Position numbers and translations under genes: made by a program. Shown one piece after another: positions 43,721-53,168 of a stretch of 64,000 bases of DNA; within the stretch, counting starts at the first letter, position 1, and every line of letters starts with the position of its first letter. Location of the stretch: NCBI RefSeq assembly GCF_025153455.1, contig NZ_JANZNT010000001.1:186001-250000 (forward strand), written 5' to 3'. Below the pieces are notes generated by a model. It ran no database searches. It was given only the letters and a program-made list of their open reading frames with translations, and was not told the origin of the DNA. The DNA is from Sphingomonas sp. BGYR3. GTDB taxonomy: Bacteria; Pseudomonadota; Alphaproteobacteria; Sphingomonadales; Sphingomonadaceae.

Positions 43721-45316
43721 TTAGGCGATGGACAGCCGCGGATTGCCGCGTTCCACGGTGATGCTGGTCCGCACGCGCGCCGCACCGCCGGCCACGCTCA
43801 CCTTGTCCAGCACCATGTAATCGGTGCGCCAGGTGTCGGGCGTCACGTCGCAAAGCAGGAACCCGCGCTGATCGTTGTGGAACTTGAGCTGCGGGTCGGC
43901 GGCCTGGATCGCGCTGGTTTCCGCGCGCTGATCCTGCCCGTCGCCGCCGCTGGTGATCGAGGTGGCGACGAATTCGACCGCCACCGGATCGTTCGCCGGC
44001 CGCTTTCCGTCGACCTGAACCTCTCCGGCATAATTCTGATGCTCGTCGCCGGTCAGGATCACCGTGTTCCGTCGGCCAAGCGCCTTGATGCCCGAAAGCA
44101 GCCGTTCGCGCGGCACGCGATATCCGGCCCAGGTGTCGAGGTTATAGACGGTGTCCGCCCCCGGATTGCGATCCAGGTCCATCACCATCACCTGCTGCGC
44201 CAGCACCTGCCACCGCGCATCCGACCCGCGCATATTGGCCATCAGCCAGTCGTGCTGCCGCCGACCCAGCACCTCTGCATCCCGCAGGTTCACCTGATCG
44301 CAGGGCGTGTTCCACCGGTCGTTGCACGGCTGATCGCTGCGGAACTGGCGGGTGTCGAGCAGGTTGAGGTCAAGCAGATTGCCATAGGCGGCGCGGCGGA
44401 AAATCTGCATCTGCACGCCCACCGGCAGCGACGCGGCACGCAGCGGCATATGTTCGTAATAGGCCTGAGCCGCGGCCTGACGACGCAGGGCAAAGATGCG
44501 CGGGTCGGTGCCGTCCTGATCGACGTCGGCGACCCAGTTATTGTCGATTTCGTGGTCGTCCCAGGTGACGAACCAAGGGGCGGCGGCGTGCGCCGTCTGA
44601 AGATCCGGGTCCATCTTGTACTGGGCATAGCGGCGGCGATAATCATCGAGGGAATAGATTTCCTGGCCCATATGCTGACGGACATTTTCGTAGATGCCGT
44701 CCGGCCCGTTGCGCAGGCGATTGCCGCGCCCTTCGTAGATATAGTCGCCATAGCAGAACACGAAATCGGGGCTGGTTTCGACCATGCGGCGATGGGCGGT
44801 GAAATACCCTGCCTCGTAACTCTGGCAACCGACCACGGCGAAACGCGCGCGGGCCAGCGGCGCGCCTGCCGCCGGGGTGGTCCGCGCCATGCCCGTGCCG
44901 CTGCGCTCCCGCCCGGCCGCGAAGCGGTACCAATAGGGACGGTCTGGCTTCAACCCGGTCAGTTCGACATGCACCGAATGGCCAATTTCGGGCCGGGCAA
45001 CGGCCGTGCCCTTTTGCGCGACGGTGGCAAAGCCGCGATCTTCGGCCACTTCCCACGTCACCTCGACCGGTGCGCCGGGCATGCCATGGCCGATTTCCAT
45101 CGGTTCCGGTGCAAGCCGGGTCCAGATGACGAACCCGTCCGCCGCAGGATCGCCGGATGCAACGCCAAGCTGGAACGGGTTGGTGGCGAACACCGCCTGC
45201 GCCAGGGCAGGCCGCGTTGCGGGCAGGAACCCGGCGGCGATGGCCGCCCCGCCAAACCCGCGCAGGATATGGCGGCGGGACAGGTCCAGGCGATGGCTGC
45301 GGATACGATCGGACAT
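43721..45316 (-). CDS. phoD: PhoD-type alkaline phosphatase/phosphodiesterase, Tat-exported
   Basis: This 531-aa enzyme has a Tat signal (SRRHILRGFGGAAIAAGFLPA), an N-terminal beta-domain starting FQLGVASGDPAADGFVIWTRLAP, and a PhoD phosphatase domain. Metal-ligand motifs include VVGCQSYEAGYFTAHRR, FCYGDYIYEGRG (Asp), WFVTWDDHEIDNNW and LTGDEHQNY. PhoD enzymes need Fe and Ca and release phosphate from mono- and diesters. The ATG at 45316 was chosen as the start of the Tat signal. No Pho box was recognised upstream. Confidence 0.93.
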   Translation of the reverse strand: MSDRIRSHRLDLSRRHILRGFGGAAIAAGFLPATRPALAQAVFATNPFQLGVASGDPAADGFVIWTRLAPEPMEIGHGMPGAPVEVTWEVAEDRGFATVAQKGTAVARPEIGHSVHVELTGLKPDRPYWYRFAAGRERSGTGMARTTPAAGAPLARARFAVVGCQSYEAGYFTAHRRMVETSPDFVFCYGDYIYEGRGNRLRNGPDGIYENVRQHMGQEIYSLDDYRRRYAQYKMDPDLQTAHAAAPWFVTWDDHEIDNNWVADVDQDGTDPRIFALRRQAAAQAYYEHMPLRAASLPVGVQMQIFRRAAYGNLLDLNLLDTRQFRSDQPCNDRWNTPCDQVNLRDAEVLGRRQHDWLMANMRGSDARWQVLAQQVMVMDLDRNPGADTVYNLDTWAGYRVPRERLLSGIKALGRRNTVILTGDEHQNYAGEVQVDGKRPANDPVAVEFVATSITSGGDGQDQRAETSAIQAADPQLKFHNDQRGFLLCDVTPDTWRTDYMVLDKVSVAGGAARVRTSITVERGNPRLSIA

Positions 45317-45425
45317 GGTACAGGCTCCGAAAAGCGGGAATCGGTCGCAGACGGCTAGCCCGGCTGTGCGACGGATTAAAGACGGTTGCGGCACTCCGGG
45401 GCGAAGGGGCGTGGTTCGACCGGGA

Positions 45426-46739
45426 TCAGGGCAGGATCAGGCGCAGCGTGGTCGGTTCCGGAATGTCGGGGCTGGCCATGTCGCGGCGGGGCGGCCGGGT
45501 CGGCCAGGCAATGGCCGCCCCATCGCCCTCGACCGTGTGCAGGATCATTCCCGGCGGTGTCTGGATCATCGGCGCCAACCGGTCGGCCAGCGCAGAGGCG
45601 GGCCGCTCGGCGATGCGGGTCAGCATGGCCTCGTCGACGATCAGGTCGAGCGGTTTGTCGTCGCGGCGGACGCGGATGCGCAGCTGGTCGGGATCGCCTG
45701 GCACCGCGCCCTCCACGAACAGGCGGCTGTCCAGCGATCCGCCGCCGCCGAAATCCCATCGAAAACCCCGCCAGTCGCTGGCCTGGGCGATCCGCCACCG
45801 GCTACCCTCGAACCGGGCAAGGAAGATCTGCGTCGAGCCATCGGCGATGAATTTGTGATAGGTGATGATCGGCCGGCCCAGTCGGTCGAATCCGATGACC
45901 GTGTTGTTGTTGATCATGCCGCCGCGTTCGGGAACCGGATCGACGATTTCGGCCCTATTCAGCGTGATCGGCAGCGCCAGCGGCGATCCGTCGGCGCGGG
46001 TCCAGTGGATCAAATCGCGGCTGACGGCATAGGACAGATCGTGATTGGTTGCTGCATCGGGCGTCTCCCGCCAGACCCAGGCGAGGTGGAACCGCCCGTC
46101 CGGGCCAGGCGTCGGGCCGACGAAATACGCGTTACGCCGCCCCTCGCCGTCGGCCAGCGGGCTTGTCAGCAGCGCGGTCCAGCGCCCCGTCACCGCATCG
46201 TAGCGGTTGTAGAGTTCATTGCCGTTGCCGCTGCCCCCGTCCCGATATTTGAAGACCAGGCCGCCCAGCGCATCGGTCAGGAACACCGGATAGGTCATGC
46301 GCCGTTCGCGCGCCGCGTCGACCATCGTCGCCCTGCGGACCAGGGTGCGCGGGTCGCCCGGCCGGTCGGACCGGTAATAGACGAGGGGGTCGTTGTGCAG
46401 ATTGGCGACGATATGGATATGGCCCGCCGCGTCGATGGCGGCCGCGATGAAATTGTGACTGTCCCATCCGGTCCAGCTGTCCAGCCGGTGATAGACCCAG
46501 CTTGCCCCGTCGGTTCGTGACCGGGTCGCCACGCTGAGTTGCCGGTTGGCATCGTAATAGGCGACCAGGATCTGCCGCTGCGTCGTCACCAGGGCAAACC
46601 GGCTATAATGCCCCGACCAGACCCGGTCGATCGCCTCCAGCCGGGGTGACGCAGCGGGGGTCTCTGTCGGGATCTGCGCCGAATTGGCCGGGACAACCAT
46701 GGTCGCGGTCAGGATTGCGATCAGGAACGACATTGCCAT
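45426..46739 (-). CDS. BNR_4-repeat polysaccharide-degrading enzyme, exported
   Basis: This protein of about 437 aa has a signal peptide (MAMSFLIAILTATMVVPANSAQ) and a seven-bladed propeller of the BNR_4 type. The hallmark is GWDSHNFIAAAIDAAGHIHI followed by NLHNDPLVYYRS (about residues 90-123), with the conserved His found in related ulvan lyases (PL24/PL25) and GH145 enzymes. Other landmarks are MTYPVF and NNNTVIGFDRLGRPIITYHK. It may act on a uronic-acid or rhamnose polysaccharide, but the substrate is not readable. The upstream frame runs on to 46856. It is the only carbohydrate enzyme in this stretch. Confidence 0.78.
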   Translation of the reverse strand: MAMSFLIAILTATMVVPANSAQIPTETPAASPRLEAIDRVWSGHYSRFALVTTQRQILVAYYDANRQLSVATRSRTDGASWVYHRLDSWTGWDSHNFIAAAIDAAGHIHIVANLHNDPLVYYRSDRPGDPRTLVRRATMVDAARERRMTYPVFLTDALGGLVFKYRDGGSGNGNELYNRYDAVTGRWTALLTSPLADGEGRRNAYFVGPTPGPDGRFHLAWVWRETPDAATNHDLSYAVSRDLIHWTRADGSPLALPITLNRAEIVDPVPERGGMINNNTVIGFDRLGRPIITYHKFIADGSTQIFLARFEGSRWRIAQASDWRGFRWDFGGGGSLDSRLFVEGAVPGDPDQLRIRVRRDDKPLDLIVDEAMLTRIAERPASALADRLAPMIQTPPGMILHTVEGDGAAIAWPTRPPRRDMASPDIPEPTTLRLILP

Positions 46740-47232
46740 CCGGGCGGCGATTACTGCCCGGCGGCCGGTCCACCGGGCACTGGAAACGATCCTTCGCTTA
46801 TGACCGGATATGCGCTGCATGAACCGCTGTCTGACCCAATCGGCCCAGGACCGCAATCGGGCGACGCGTGGATGCGGGAACAGGCCCGGCGGACGGCCGC
46901 GTCCGGCGCACAGGCTGGACCTGCTGCCGGCTGCTCCGGGCGGCTATCAATGCAGGATTTTCGGTGCTTCAATCCCCCGCATGGCCCCTTGCCTCTGCCT
47001 GGCCGCCCCATGCGCCCCGGTTCGTTGCCACAATCTATCCACTGGTCGCAGTTTAAGCGGGACGTGCCGTCACCTTCGCCACGTTCCGATCGCCACCGCG
47101 CCCCTTTTCGGCTCGCAAAGGGCGCGGACGAACAGGGGCGCGTTCCGCCGTTCCGTCCGTGGCACGATTTCCTCTTTTCACCGGCGACCGCATGGCTACG
47201 CTGCGGGCCAGATCATCGCATGGGAGTAACAC
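46740..47232. other. Divergent intergenic region without a recognised gene
   Basis: About 490 nt lie between the BNR gene (minus) and the DUF305 gene (plus). No conserved frame, tRNA or repeat array was seen. The plus-strand ribosome site GGGAGT lies just before 47233. Promoters for both genes should be here, but none is clear. Confidence 0.5.
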
Positions 47233-49497
47233 ATGAAGAGCATTGCCACGCTGCTGCGCACCGGCAGCCTGACGGTCCTTGCCCTGACAGGGACCGGGGC
47301 AGCGATGGCGCAGGATGCGCGGATCGTTCAACCCGGCGCGCCCGGCAAGCCGACCCGTGCGCTGTCCGCCAGTGAAGCAACGAAGATCGCGGCCACTACC
47401 TTTTCCCCCGCGGACGTCGCGTTCATGCAGGGCATGATCCCGCATCACCAGCAGGCGGGTGAGATGGCCGCACTGGTCGAGGGGCGGACCAACAATCCCG
47501 ATGTGCGCAAGGCCGCCGACCGCATCCGCGCATCGCAGGCGGACGAGATCAGCTTCATGCGCGACTGGCTGAAGGCGCGGGGCGTCGACGCGGCAGCAGG
47601 CGGCGGGATGGATCACAGCGCGCACGCCGGACACAACATGGCCGGCCACACCATGGGCAACCACAACATGGCCGGGCATGGGGCCATGAAGGGGATGGCC
47701 ACGCCGGAACAGATGAAGGCGCTGGCCGCGGCAAAGGGGACGGAGTTCGACCGCCAGTTCCTGACGCTGATGATCGCGCATCATGAAGGCGCGGTGGCGA
47801 TGGTCCGTGAGCTGCTGGACCAGCCCGGCTCTGCCTATGATCCGGCGCTGTTCGAATTCGTCAACGATGTGCGCGGCGAACAGCAGAGCGAGATCAACCG
47901 GATGGGCGGGATGCTGGCCAAGCTGTCCGACGATCCGCGCGCGACGCTGAGCGCCGGGCTGACCGATGCCGGGGTGGCGGCAAAGAACATCCGGCTGGTG
48001 GCATCGCTGCCCAAGCCTGCGGGATTTTTCGATCCCGCCAATCCGGCGGCGCTTGCCCCGCCCGTGCCGTCGGCCAAGCCGAAGGACGCCAAGCCGGGCG
48101 AGGGCGAGGAGGGACAGGAGAGCACGCAGTTCGGATCGCGGTCCTCGCTGCTCAGCTTCTGGAACACCGATATCGCCTTTTCCGGCGACCTGATGGTGAC
48201 CGGCAATTATCACGGGTTCAACGTCTATCGCCTGGCCAAGGACGGCAAGCCGGCGCTGCTCAGTTCGGTGGTGTGTCCGGGCGGACAGGGGGACATTTCG
48301 ATCGTCGGCAAACTGCTGGTCATGTCGGTCGAACAGACCCGCGGCCGGGTGGATTGCGGGCTGCAGGGGGTGGAGGGCGATGCAAGCCCGGAACGGTTCC
48401 GGGGCCTTCGCATCTTTGACATCGCGAACCCCGCCCAGCCGGTTCAGGTGGGTCAGGTGCAAACCTGTCGCGGCAGTCACACCCATTCCATCGTATCGGC
48501 CGATGACAAGCGGATCATCGTCTATAACAGCGGCACGGCATCTGTCCGGGACGAGCGCGAACTGGCGGGATGCATCGGTGATGTGCCGGGGGACAACCGC
48601 ACCGCATTGTTCAGCATCGACGTCGTCGAAATCCCGGTCGCCAATCCGGCGGCGGCGCGGATCGTCGATCGGCCGCGCGTCTTTGCCGATGAGGGCACAG
48701 GCCAGATTGCGGGACTGTGGCGCGGCGGCGACCATGGCGACGGGACACAGGATACCAGCCGCACCGACCAGTGCCATGACATCACCGTGTTCCCGTCGCG
48801 CAAGATCGCGGCCGGCGCCTGTTCGGGCAACGGCATCCTCCTCGACATCTCCGATCCGATGAAGCCGAAGCGGATCGACGCGGTGACCGATCCGGGCTTT
48901 GCCTATTGGCATTCCGCGACGTTCAACAATGACGGGACAAAAGTGATCTTTACCGATGAATGGGGCGGGGGCGCACGGCCGCGCTGCCGCACCTATGATC
49001 CCGTCAATTACGGTGCCGACGCGATCTACGACATCATCGACAACAAGCTGGTCCGGCGGGGCACGTTCAAGCTGCCCGCTCCGCAGGGCGAGAAGGAGAA
49101 TTGCGTCGCCCATAACGGATCGATCGTGCCGGTGCCGGGCCGCGATATCTTTGTCCAGGCATGGTATCAGGGCGGGATTTCGGTGATCGATTTCACCGAC
49201 AGCACCGCGCCAAAGGAAATCGCCTATTTCGACCGGGGTGCGATCGACAAGCAGCAGCTGGTGCTGGGCGGATTCTGGTCCGCCTACTGGTATAACGGCC
49301 ATATCTATGGGACCGAGATCACGCGCGGTCTGGACGTGCTGGAGCTGCAGCCGAGCGAGGCGCTGACCGCGGCGGAAATCGCTGCGGCCAAGGCGGCGCA
49401 ATATCCGGGCGGGGTGTTCAACCCGCAGACGCAGCAGCCGGTGACCTGGCCCAGCGCGGTGGTAAAGGCTGCGACGGCATCGCGCGGGGCGCGCTGA
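47233..49497 (+). CDS. Exported DUF305-DUF305-LVIVD fusion protein with His/Met-rich linker
   Basis: This 754-aa protein has a signal peptide (residues 1-26, AAMAQ). DUF305 unit 1 is FSPADVAFMQGMIPHHQQAGEMAALV. A linker rich in His, Met and Gly follows (residues 124-156: MDHSAHAGHNMAGHTMGNHN). DUF305 unit 2 is FDRQFLTLMIAHHEGAVAMVREL. Both DUF305 copies keep the paired His. From about residue 250 the protein continues as LVIVD beta-propeller repeats (VYRLAKDGKPALLSSV, LRIFDIANPAQPVQVGQV, GISVIDFTDSTAPKEIAYF). The linker and His pairs suggest copper or other metal binding outside the cytoplasm, by analogy with DUF305 proteins near copper genes. No catalytic site is identified. Confidence 0.88.
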   Translation: MKSIATLLRTGSLTVLALTGTGAAMAQDARIVQPGAPGKPTRALSASEATKIAATTFSPADVAFMQGMIPHHQQAGEMAALVEGRTNNPDVRKAADRIRASQADEISFMRDWLKARGVDAAAGGGMDHSAHAGHNMAGHTMGNHNMAGHGAMKGMATPEQMKALAAAKGTEFDRQFLTLMIAHHEGAVAMVRELLDQPGSAYDPALFEFVNDVRGEQQSEINRMGGMLAKLSDDPRATLSAGLTDAGVAAKNIRLVASLPKPAGFFDPANPAALAPPVPSAKPKDAKPGEGEEGQESTQFGSRSSLLSFWNTDIAFSGDLMVTGNYHGFNVYRLAKDGKPALLSSVVCPGGQGDISIVGKLLVMSVEQTRGRVDCGLQGVEGDASPERFRGLRIFDIANPAQPVQVGQVQTCRGSHTHSIVSADDKRIIVYNSGTASVRDERELAGCIGDVPGDNRTALFSIDVVEIPVANPAAARIVDRPRVFADEGTGQIAGLWRGGDHGDGTQDTSRTDQCHDITVFPSRKIAAGACSGNGILLDISDPMKPKRIDAVTDPGFAYWHSATFNNDGTKVIFTDEWGGGARPRCRTYDPVNYGADAIYDIIDNKLVRRGTFKLPAPQGEKENCVAHNGSIVPVPGRDIFVQAWYQGGISVIDFTDSTAPKEIAYFDRGAIDKQQLVLGGFWSAYWYNGHIYGTEITRGLDVLELQPSEALTAAEIAAAKAAQYPGGVFNPQTQQPVTWPSAVVKAATASRGAR

Positions 49498-49536
49498 TCC
49501 CGCAGGCTGACCGGCCGGTCCGTCGGGGTCGGCCGG

Positions 49537-50076
49537 TCAGCGCAGCTGCCGCTTTTCCAGTTTCCGGGCAAGCGTCCGGCGGTGCATCCCCAGCCGCCGG
49601 GCCGCCTCTGAAATATTGAAGTCGGTTTCCACCAGCGTCTGGTGGATATGTTCCCATTCCACCGTCTTGATCGACGATTGCCGGCCATCGACCGGTGCGT
49701 CGGCATCCCCCGATGTTCGGGCAAAGGCGGCCTCGATATCGTCGGTGTTGGAGGGTTTGGCGAGGTAATGATCGGCCCCCAGCTTGATCGCCTCTACCGC
49801 CGTGGCGATGCTGGCAAAGCCGGTCAGGACAACGATCCGCGCATCGGGCAGGGCGGTGCGCAGTGTCTGGACACAAGCAAGGCCGGATGCGCCGCCCGCC
49901 AGCTTCAGGTCGACCACCGCATGGCTGGGCCGCTCCCCGTCATCCAGCAGCGCCGCCAGCGCATCATGCCCATCGGCTGACAGCACGCGATAGCCGCGCC
50001 GCTCGAACGACCGGCGCAGCGTGCGGGCAAAATCGGGATCGTCCTCGACAATCAACAGGGTCCGTTCGGCGCTCAT
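49537..50076 (-). CDS. regA: RegA/ActR-type redox response regulator
   Basis: This 179-aa response regulator has a receiver domain (phospho-acceptor Asp56 in VVDLKLAGG, Lys107 in YLAKPSN, acidic pocket EDDPD) and a C-terminal Fis-type HTH (EWEHIHQTLVETDFNISEAARRLGMHRRTLARKL). Length and HTH match RegA/PrrA/ActR, which control respiration, nitrogen and carbon genes in response to redox. Its ATG overlaps the RegB stop, so the pair is cotranscribed. Confidence 0.93.
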   Translation of the reverse strand: MSAERTLLIVEDDPDFARTLRRSFERRGYRVLSADGHDALAALLDDGERPSHAVVDLKLAGGASGLACVQTLRTALPDARIVVLTGFASIATAVEAIKLGADHYLAKPSNTDDIEAAFARTSGDADAPVDGRQSSIKTVEWEHIHQTLVETDFNISEAARRLGMHRRTLARKLEKRQLR

Positions 50077-51428
50077 CCGCCCGCGCTCCGGTCTGGCGGG
50101 GCAAGCGCGGCCAGCGGCAGGCGCACCGTCACCTGTGCGCCCCCGCCGGGCGGATTGTCGCCCATCGCCTCTCCGCCCAGCTTGCGCACCACATTGACCA
50201 GCAGGAACAGGCCAAGCCCCGCGCCGGGGCGTTCCTTGGTCGAACGATATGGTCGCCCGAACCCTTGGATCATGTCAGCGGGTAAGCCCGGGCCACGATC
50301 CCGGACGGTCAGGACCAGGGTGTCGCCATCGCGGTCTGCCCGGACGCCGACCCAATGCGGCGATACCTCCGCTGCATTGTCGATGACCGTGCCGATCACC
50401 TGACGCAGCGCCGGATCGGCCAGAATCGCCATGTCCGGCCCGAAGCGATTGTCGAAATCGAGCTGTTCAAGGCCGCGCGTCCCCTGCCAGTCGGCGATGA
50501 TCCCGGCCAAAAAGGCATGGACGGTGGTTCGCTCAACCGCCTCTCCCCGGGCTTCTCCGGCCGACATCAGGATCCCGCTGACGATCGCCTTGCACCGCTG
50601 AACCGCCGATTCCATGTCATCCAGATCGTCCCGGATCTCGTGTTCCTCATTCAGTCGGGGCATCGACTTAAGGTCGCCGAGCAGAACCGAAAGCGTAGCC
50701 AGCGGCGTGCCGAGTTCATGCGCCGCGCCCGAAGCGAGCAGGCCCATGCGGACGATATGATCCTCCTCTGCCGCGCGCTGGCGGATCGCGGCCAGCGCGG
50801 CATCCCGCTGGCGCAGATTGCGGGCGATGCGGGTCACGAACGCGGTCAGCAGGACGGCGATGAGCACGAAGCAGACGAAACTGCCCGCCAGATACAGGGC
50901 CAGCGGATCGCTGGCATAGGGCGCAGGCAGAGCCAGCGGCACCGCATCGATGGTGAGCAGACCAAGCGCGATCAGGGTAGCGGCCACCAGCGCCCATGAG
51001 GATGCCGGACGAAGGATCATCGCGCCGATCACCACCTGAAGCAGGAACAGCGAGGCGAACGGGTTGGCAAGGCCGCCAGTGAATTGAAGTTGCCAGGTCA
51101 GCGCCGCGACATCGAAGAGAAGCACGCCGAACAGTTCGAGCTGCGACACCGTCTGTCGCCGGCGCAGAACGGCCATCGTCACCAGGTTGATGGCGACCAG
51201 CCAGCCAAGCGCGGCGATCAGCGGGACGAGCGGCAGGGGAACGCCCATGCCCCGATGTACCGCGATGATCGTCGCAAGCTGTCCCCCGACGGCCAGCCAG
51301 CGCAACTGCACCAGCAGCACCATGTTGCGCCGCCCAGCATCCGCCGCTGGCGGGACCCCGATATCCGGCCCGTCATCCATCAAGGTCGCAAGCGTGTTCA
51401 CCACCCCATAGTGGGGATCGCCGCGCAT
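50073..51428 (-). CDS. regB: RegB/ActS-type redox sensor histidine kinase
   Basis: This 451-aa kinase has six transmembrane helices in its first 200 residues. It includes GGLANPF (residues 118-124), the ubiquinone-associated signature of RegB, and the H-box GAAHELGTPLATL with His237. Cys279 in AVQRCKAIVSGIL corresponds to the redox-active Cys of RegB. The ATPase domain has DNAAEVSP, RDRGPGLP and PGAGLGLFL (N, G1, G2). Together these features make it a redox/quinone sensor that phosphorylates the downstream RegA. The upstream PTS gene ends 27 nt before, so the pair may be read from there or from its own start region. Confidence 0.93.
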   Translation of the reverse strand: MRGDPHYGVVNTLATLMDDGPDIGVPPAADAGRRNMVLLVQLRWLAVGGQLATIIAVHRGMGVPLPLVPLIAALGWLVAINLVTMAVLRRRQTVSQLELFGVLLFDVAALTWQLQFTGGLANPFASLFLLQVVIGAMILRPASSWALVAATLIALGLLTIDAVPLALPAPYASDPLALYLAGSFVCFVLIAVLLTAFVTRIARNLRQRDAALAAIRQRAAEEDHIVRMGLLASGAAHELGTPLATLSVLLGDLKSMPRLNEEHEIRDDLDDMESAVQRCKAIVSGILMSAGEARGEAVERTTVHAFLAGIIADWQGTRGLEQLDFDNRFGPDMAILADPALRQVIGTVIDNAAEVSPHWVGVRADRDGDTLVLTVRDRGPGLPADMIQGFGRPYRSTKERPGAGLGLFLLVNVVRKLGGEAMGDNPPGGGAQVTVRLPLAALAPPDRSAGG

Positions 51429-51455
51429 TCTGGAAATAGCGGAATTGCCGATCGA

Positions 51456-53168
51456 TCAGTCGATCAGCGCCGACCGCGCGCCAAGCAGGTGCCAGACGCC
51501 GCCACCGGCGCTGAACGAACCGCGCACGCCCTCGACCCGGTCAAAAGCGGGCTGTGCGGCCGGATCGGCCAGGACGAGGCGCAAGCGCCCGGCAACCATC
51601 TGGGCATCGCGGATCGCATCGGAGCCGCCAGCCGCGGCGACGATGCCGGGCCGGGGCGCGATGGCTGGAGCCGGTTCAATGGGTGCTGTTCTGACGGGCT
51701 GGGTCGCGGCTGGCGCTGGCCCAGCCTCCAGCCGGGCATTGATTTCGACGGCGATCAGATCGGCGACCGGACCCATCACGACCTGAAGCGCAGTGTCCGA
51801 CGGGCGGACCAGGCCCAGGGCGCCAAGCTGTCGCAGCGCCGCTTCGTCCACTGCGCCGCCATCGACCAGCACGATGCGCAGCCGGGTGGTGCAGGCACCG
51901 ATGCGGGTGATGTTCCCCGCACCGCCAAGGGCAAGGATGAAGCCATCGGCTCGGTCGGCCGCGGCTGCCGATGGGGCAGCGCCCGTCGCTCCGGCCGCAG
52001 CCTTGTCCCGTCCCGGCGTCGGCAGGTTGAACCGCCGGATCGCAATGTCGAACACCAGGAAATAGACAACGAAGAACGCAGCGCCGACCGGCAACAGCAT
52101 CAGCGGCCGGGTGGCCGCGCCGTAGTTCAGGACATAATCGAACAGACCCGCCGAAAAGCCGAAGCCCATTCGGACGTTCAAGAGGTCCATGACCACCATC
52201 GCAACGCCGGTCAGCAACGCGTGGACGACATAGAGCAGCGGCGCGACGAACATGAACGTGAATTCGATCGGTTCGGTCACGCCGGTCAGGAACGAGGTTG
52301 CGGCAAGGCTGGCAAGCAGGCCGCCGACTTCCCGGCGACGCTCGGGCAGGGCGTTGCGGTACATGGCCAGACACGCGGCGGGCAGGCCGAACATCATGAT
52401 CGGAAAGAACCCCGCCATGAACGCCCCCGCCGTCGGATCCCCGGCAAAGAAGCGCCGCAGGTCGCCAGTGGTGCCCGAAAAGTCGCCGAGCATGAACCAG
52501 GCGACGTTGTTGAGGATGTGATGCAGGCCGGTGACGAGCAGCAGCCGGTTGAACACGCCGAACAGGAACAGGCCGACCGGCCCGGCGGTGGTCATGGCAT
52601 TGCCCGCAACATCAAGGCCGTGGTCCAGCCCGACATAGCCAAGCCCGGTAACACCGCCCATGGCAAGACCGGCCAGCCCGGAAATGATCGGCACGAAGCG
52701 GCGCCCGCCGAAAAAGGACAGATAGGCGGGCAGGCTGAACCCCGAATAGCGGTTGTACAGGAAGCCGGCGATGACGCCGGACAGGATGCCCAGGGGAACG
52801 TCGAGCCGCCCGATCGCCTTTGCCCGATAGGCATCGCTGACCGTTGCGACCAGCGCCTCCGGTACGCCGGCGATCACATCGGGGGGGATCGTGAGCAGGA
52901 CGCGCCCGCCATGCACCGCCACCAGATAGGCCGTGACCCCGGCCAGCGCCGCCGCGCCATTGCCGTCGCGGGCAAGGCCGGTGGCGACACCGATGGCGAA
53001 CAAGAGCCCCAGGCTGGAGAACAGGGCATTACCCCCCGCCGCCAGCAACGGCACGTCGAGCAGATCGGGTTGCCCCAGCCGCAACAGCAAACCCGCCACC
53101 GGCAGGACGGCGATGGGCAGCATCAGCGCCCGGCCGATCGGCTGCAATGCCCCGACGATCTGTTTCAT
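51456..53168 (-). CDS. nagE: PTS N-acetylglucosamine permease EIICB (NagE-type) with a second, degenerate EIIB-like tail
   Basis: This 570-aa protein imports and phosphorylates N-acetylglucosamine. Residues 1-365 form the EIIC membrane domain, with hallmark FLTGVTEPIEFTFMFVAP. An Ala-rich linker (about 388-410) leads to an EIIB domain with the phospho-Cys at 426 in ITRIGACTTRLRIVL. After another linker a second EIIB-like segment (residues 515-570, RDAQMVAGRLRLVLADPAAQ) lacks the Cys. The usual EIIA is absent here but supplied by the preceding gene. The ATG at 53168 overlaps the stop of that gene; the frame runs open to 53258. Confidence 0.9.
   Translation of the reverse strand: MKQIVGALQPIGRALMLPIAVLPVAGLLLRLGQPDLLDVPLLAAGGNALFSSLGLLFAIGVATGLARDGNGAAALAGVTAYLVAVHGGRVLLTIPPDVIAGVPEALVATVSDAYRAKAIGRLDVPLGILSGVIAGFLYNRYSGFSLPAYLSFFGGRRFVPIISGLAGLAMGGVTGLGYVGLDHGLDVAGNAMTTAGPVGLFLFGVFNRLLLVTGLHHILNNVAWFMLGDFSGTTGDLRRFFAGDPTAGAFMAGFFPIMMFGLPAACLAMYRNALPERRREVGGLLASLAATSFLTGVTEPIEFTFMFVAPLLYVVHALLTGVAMVVMDLLNVRMGFGFSAGLFDYVLNYGAATRPLMLLPVGAAFFVVYFLVFDIAIRRFNLPTPGRDKAAAGATGAAPSAAAADRADGFILALGGAGNITRIGACTTRLRIVLVDGGAVDEAALRQLGALGLVRPSDTALQVVMGPVADLIAVEINARLEAGPAPAATQPVRTAPIEPAPAIAPRPGIVAAAGGSDAIRDAQMVAGRLRLVLADPAAQPAFDRVEGVRGSFSAGGGVWHLLGARSALID

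Noticed and set aside
47053-49401. 782-aa minus-strand frame
   Set aside because: It is antisense to the DUF305-LVIVD gene, which has a signal peptide and recognisable domains.
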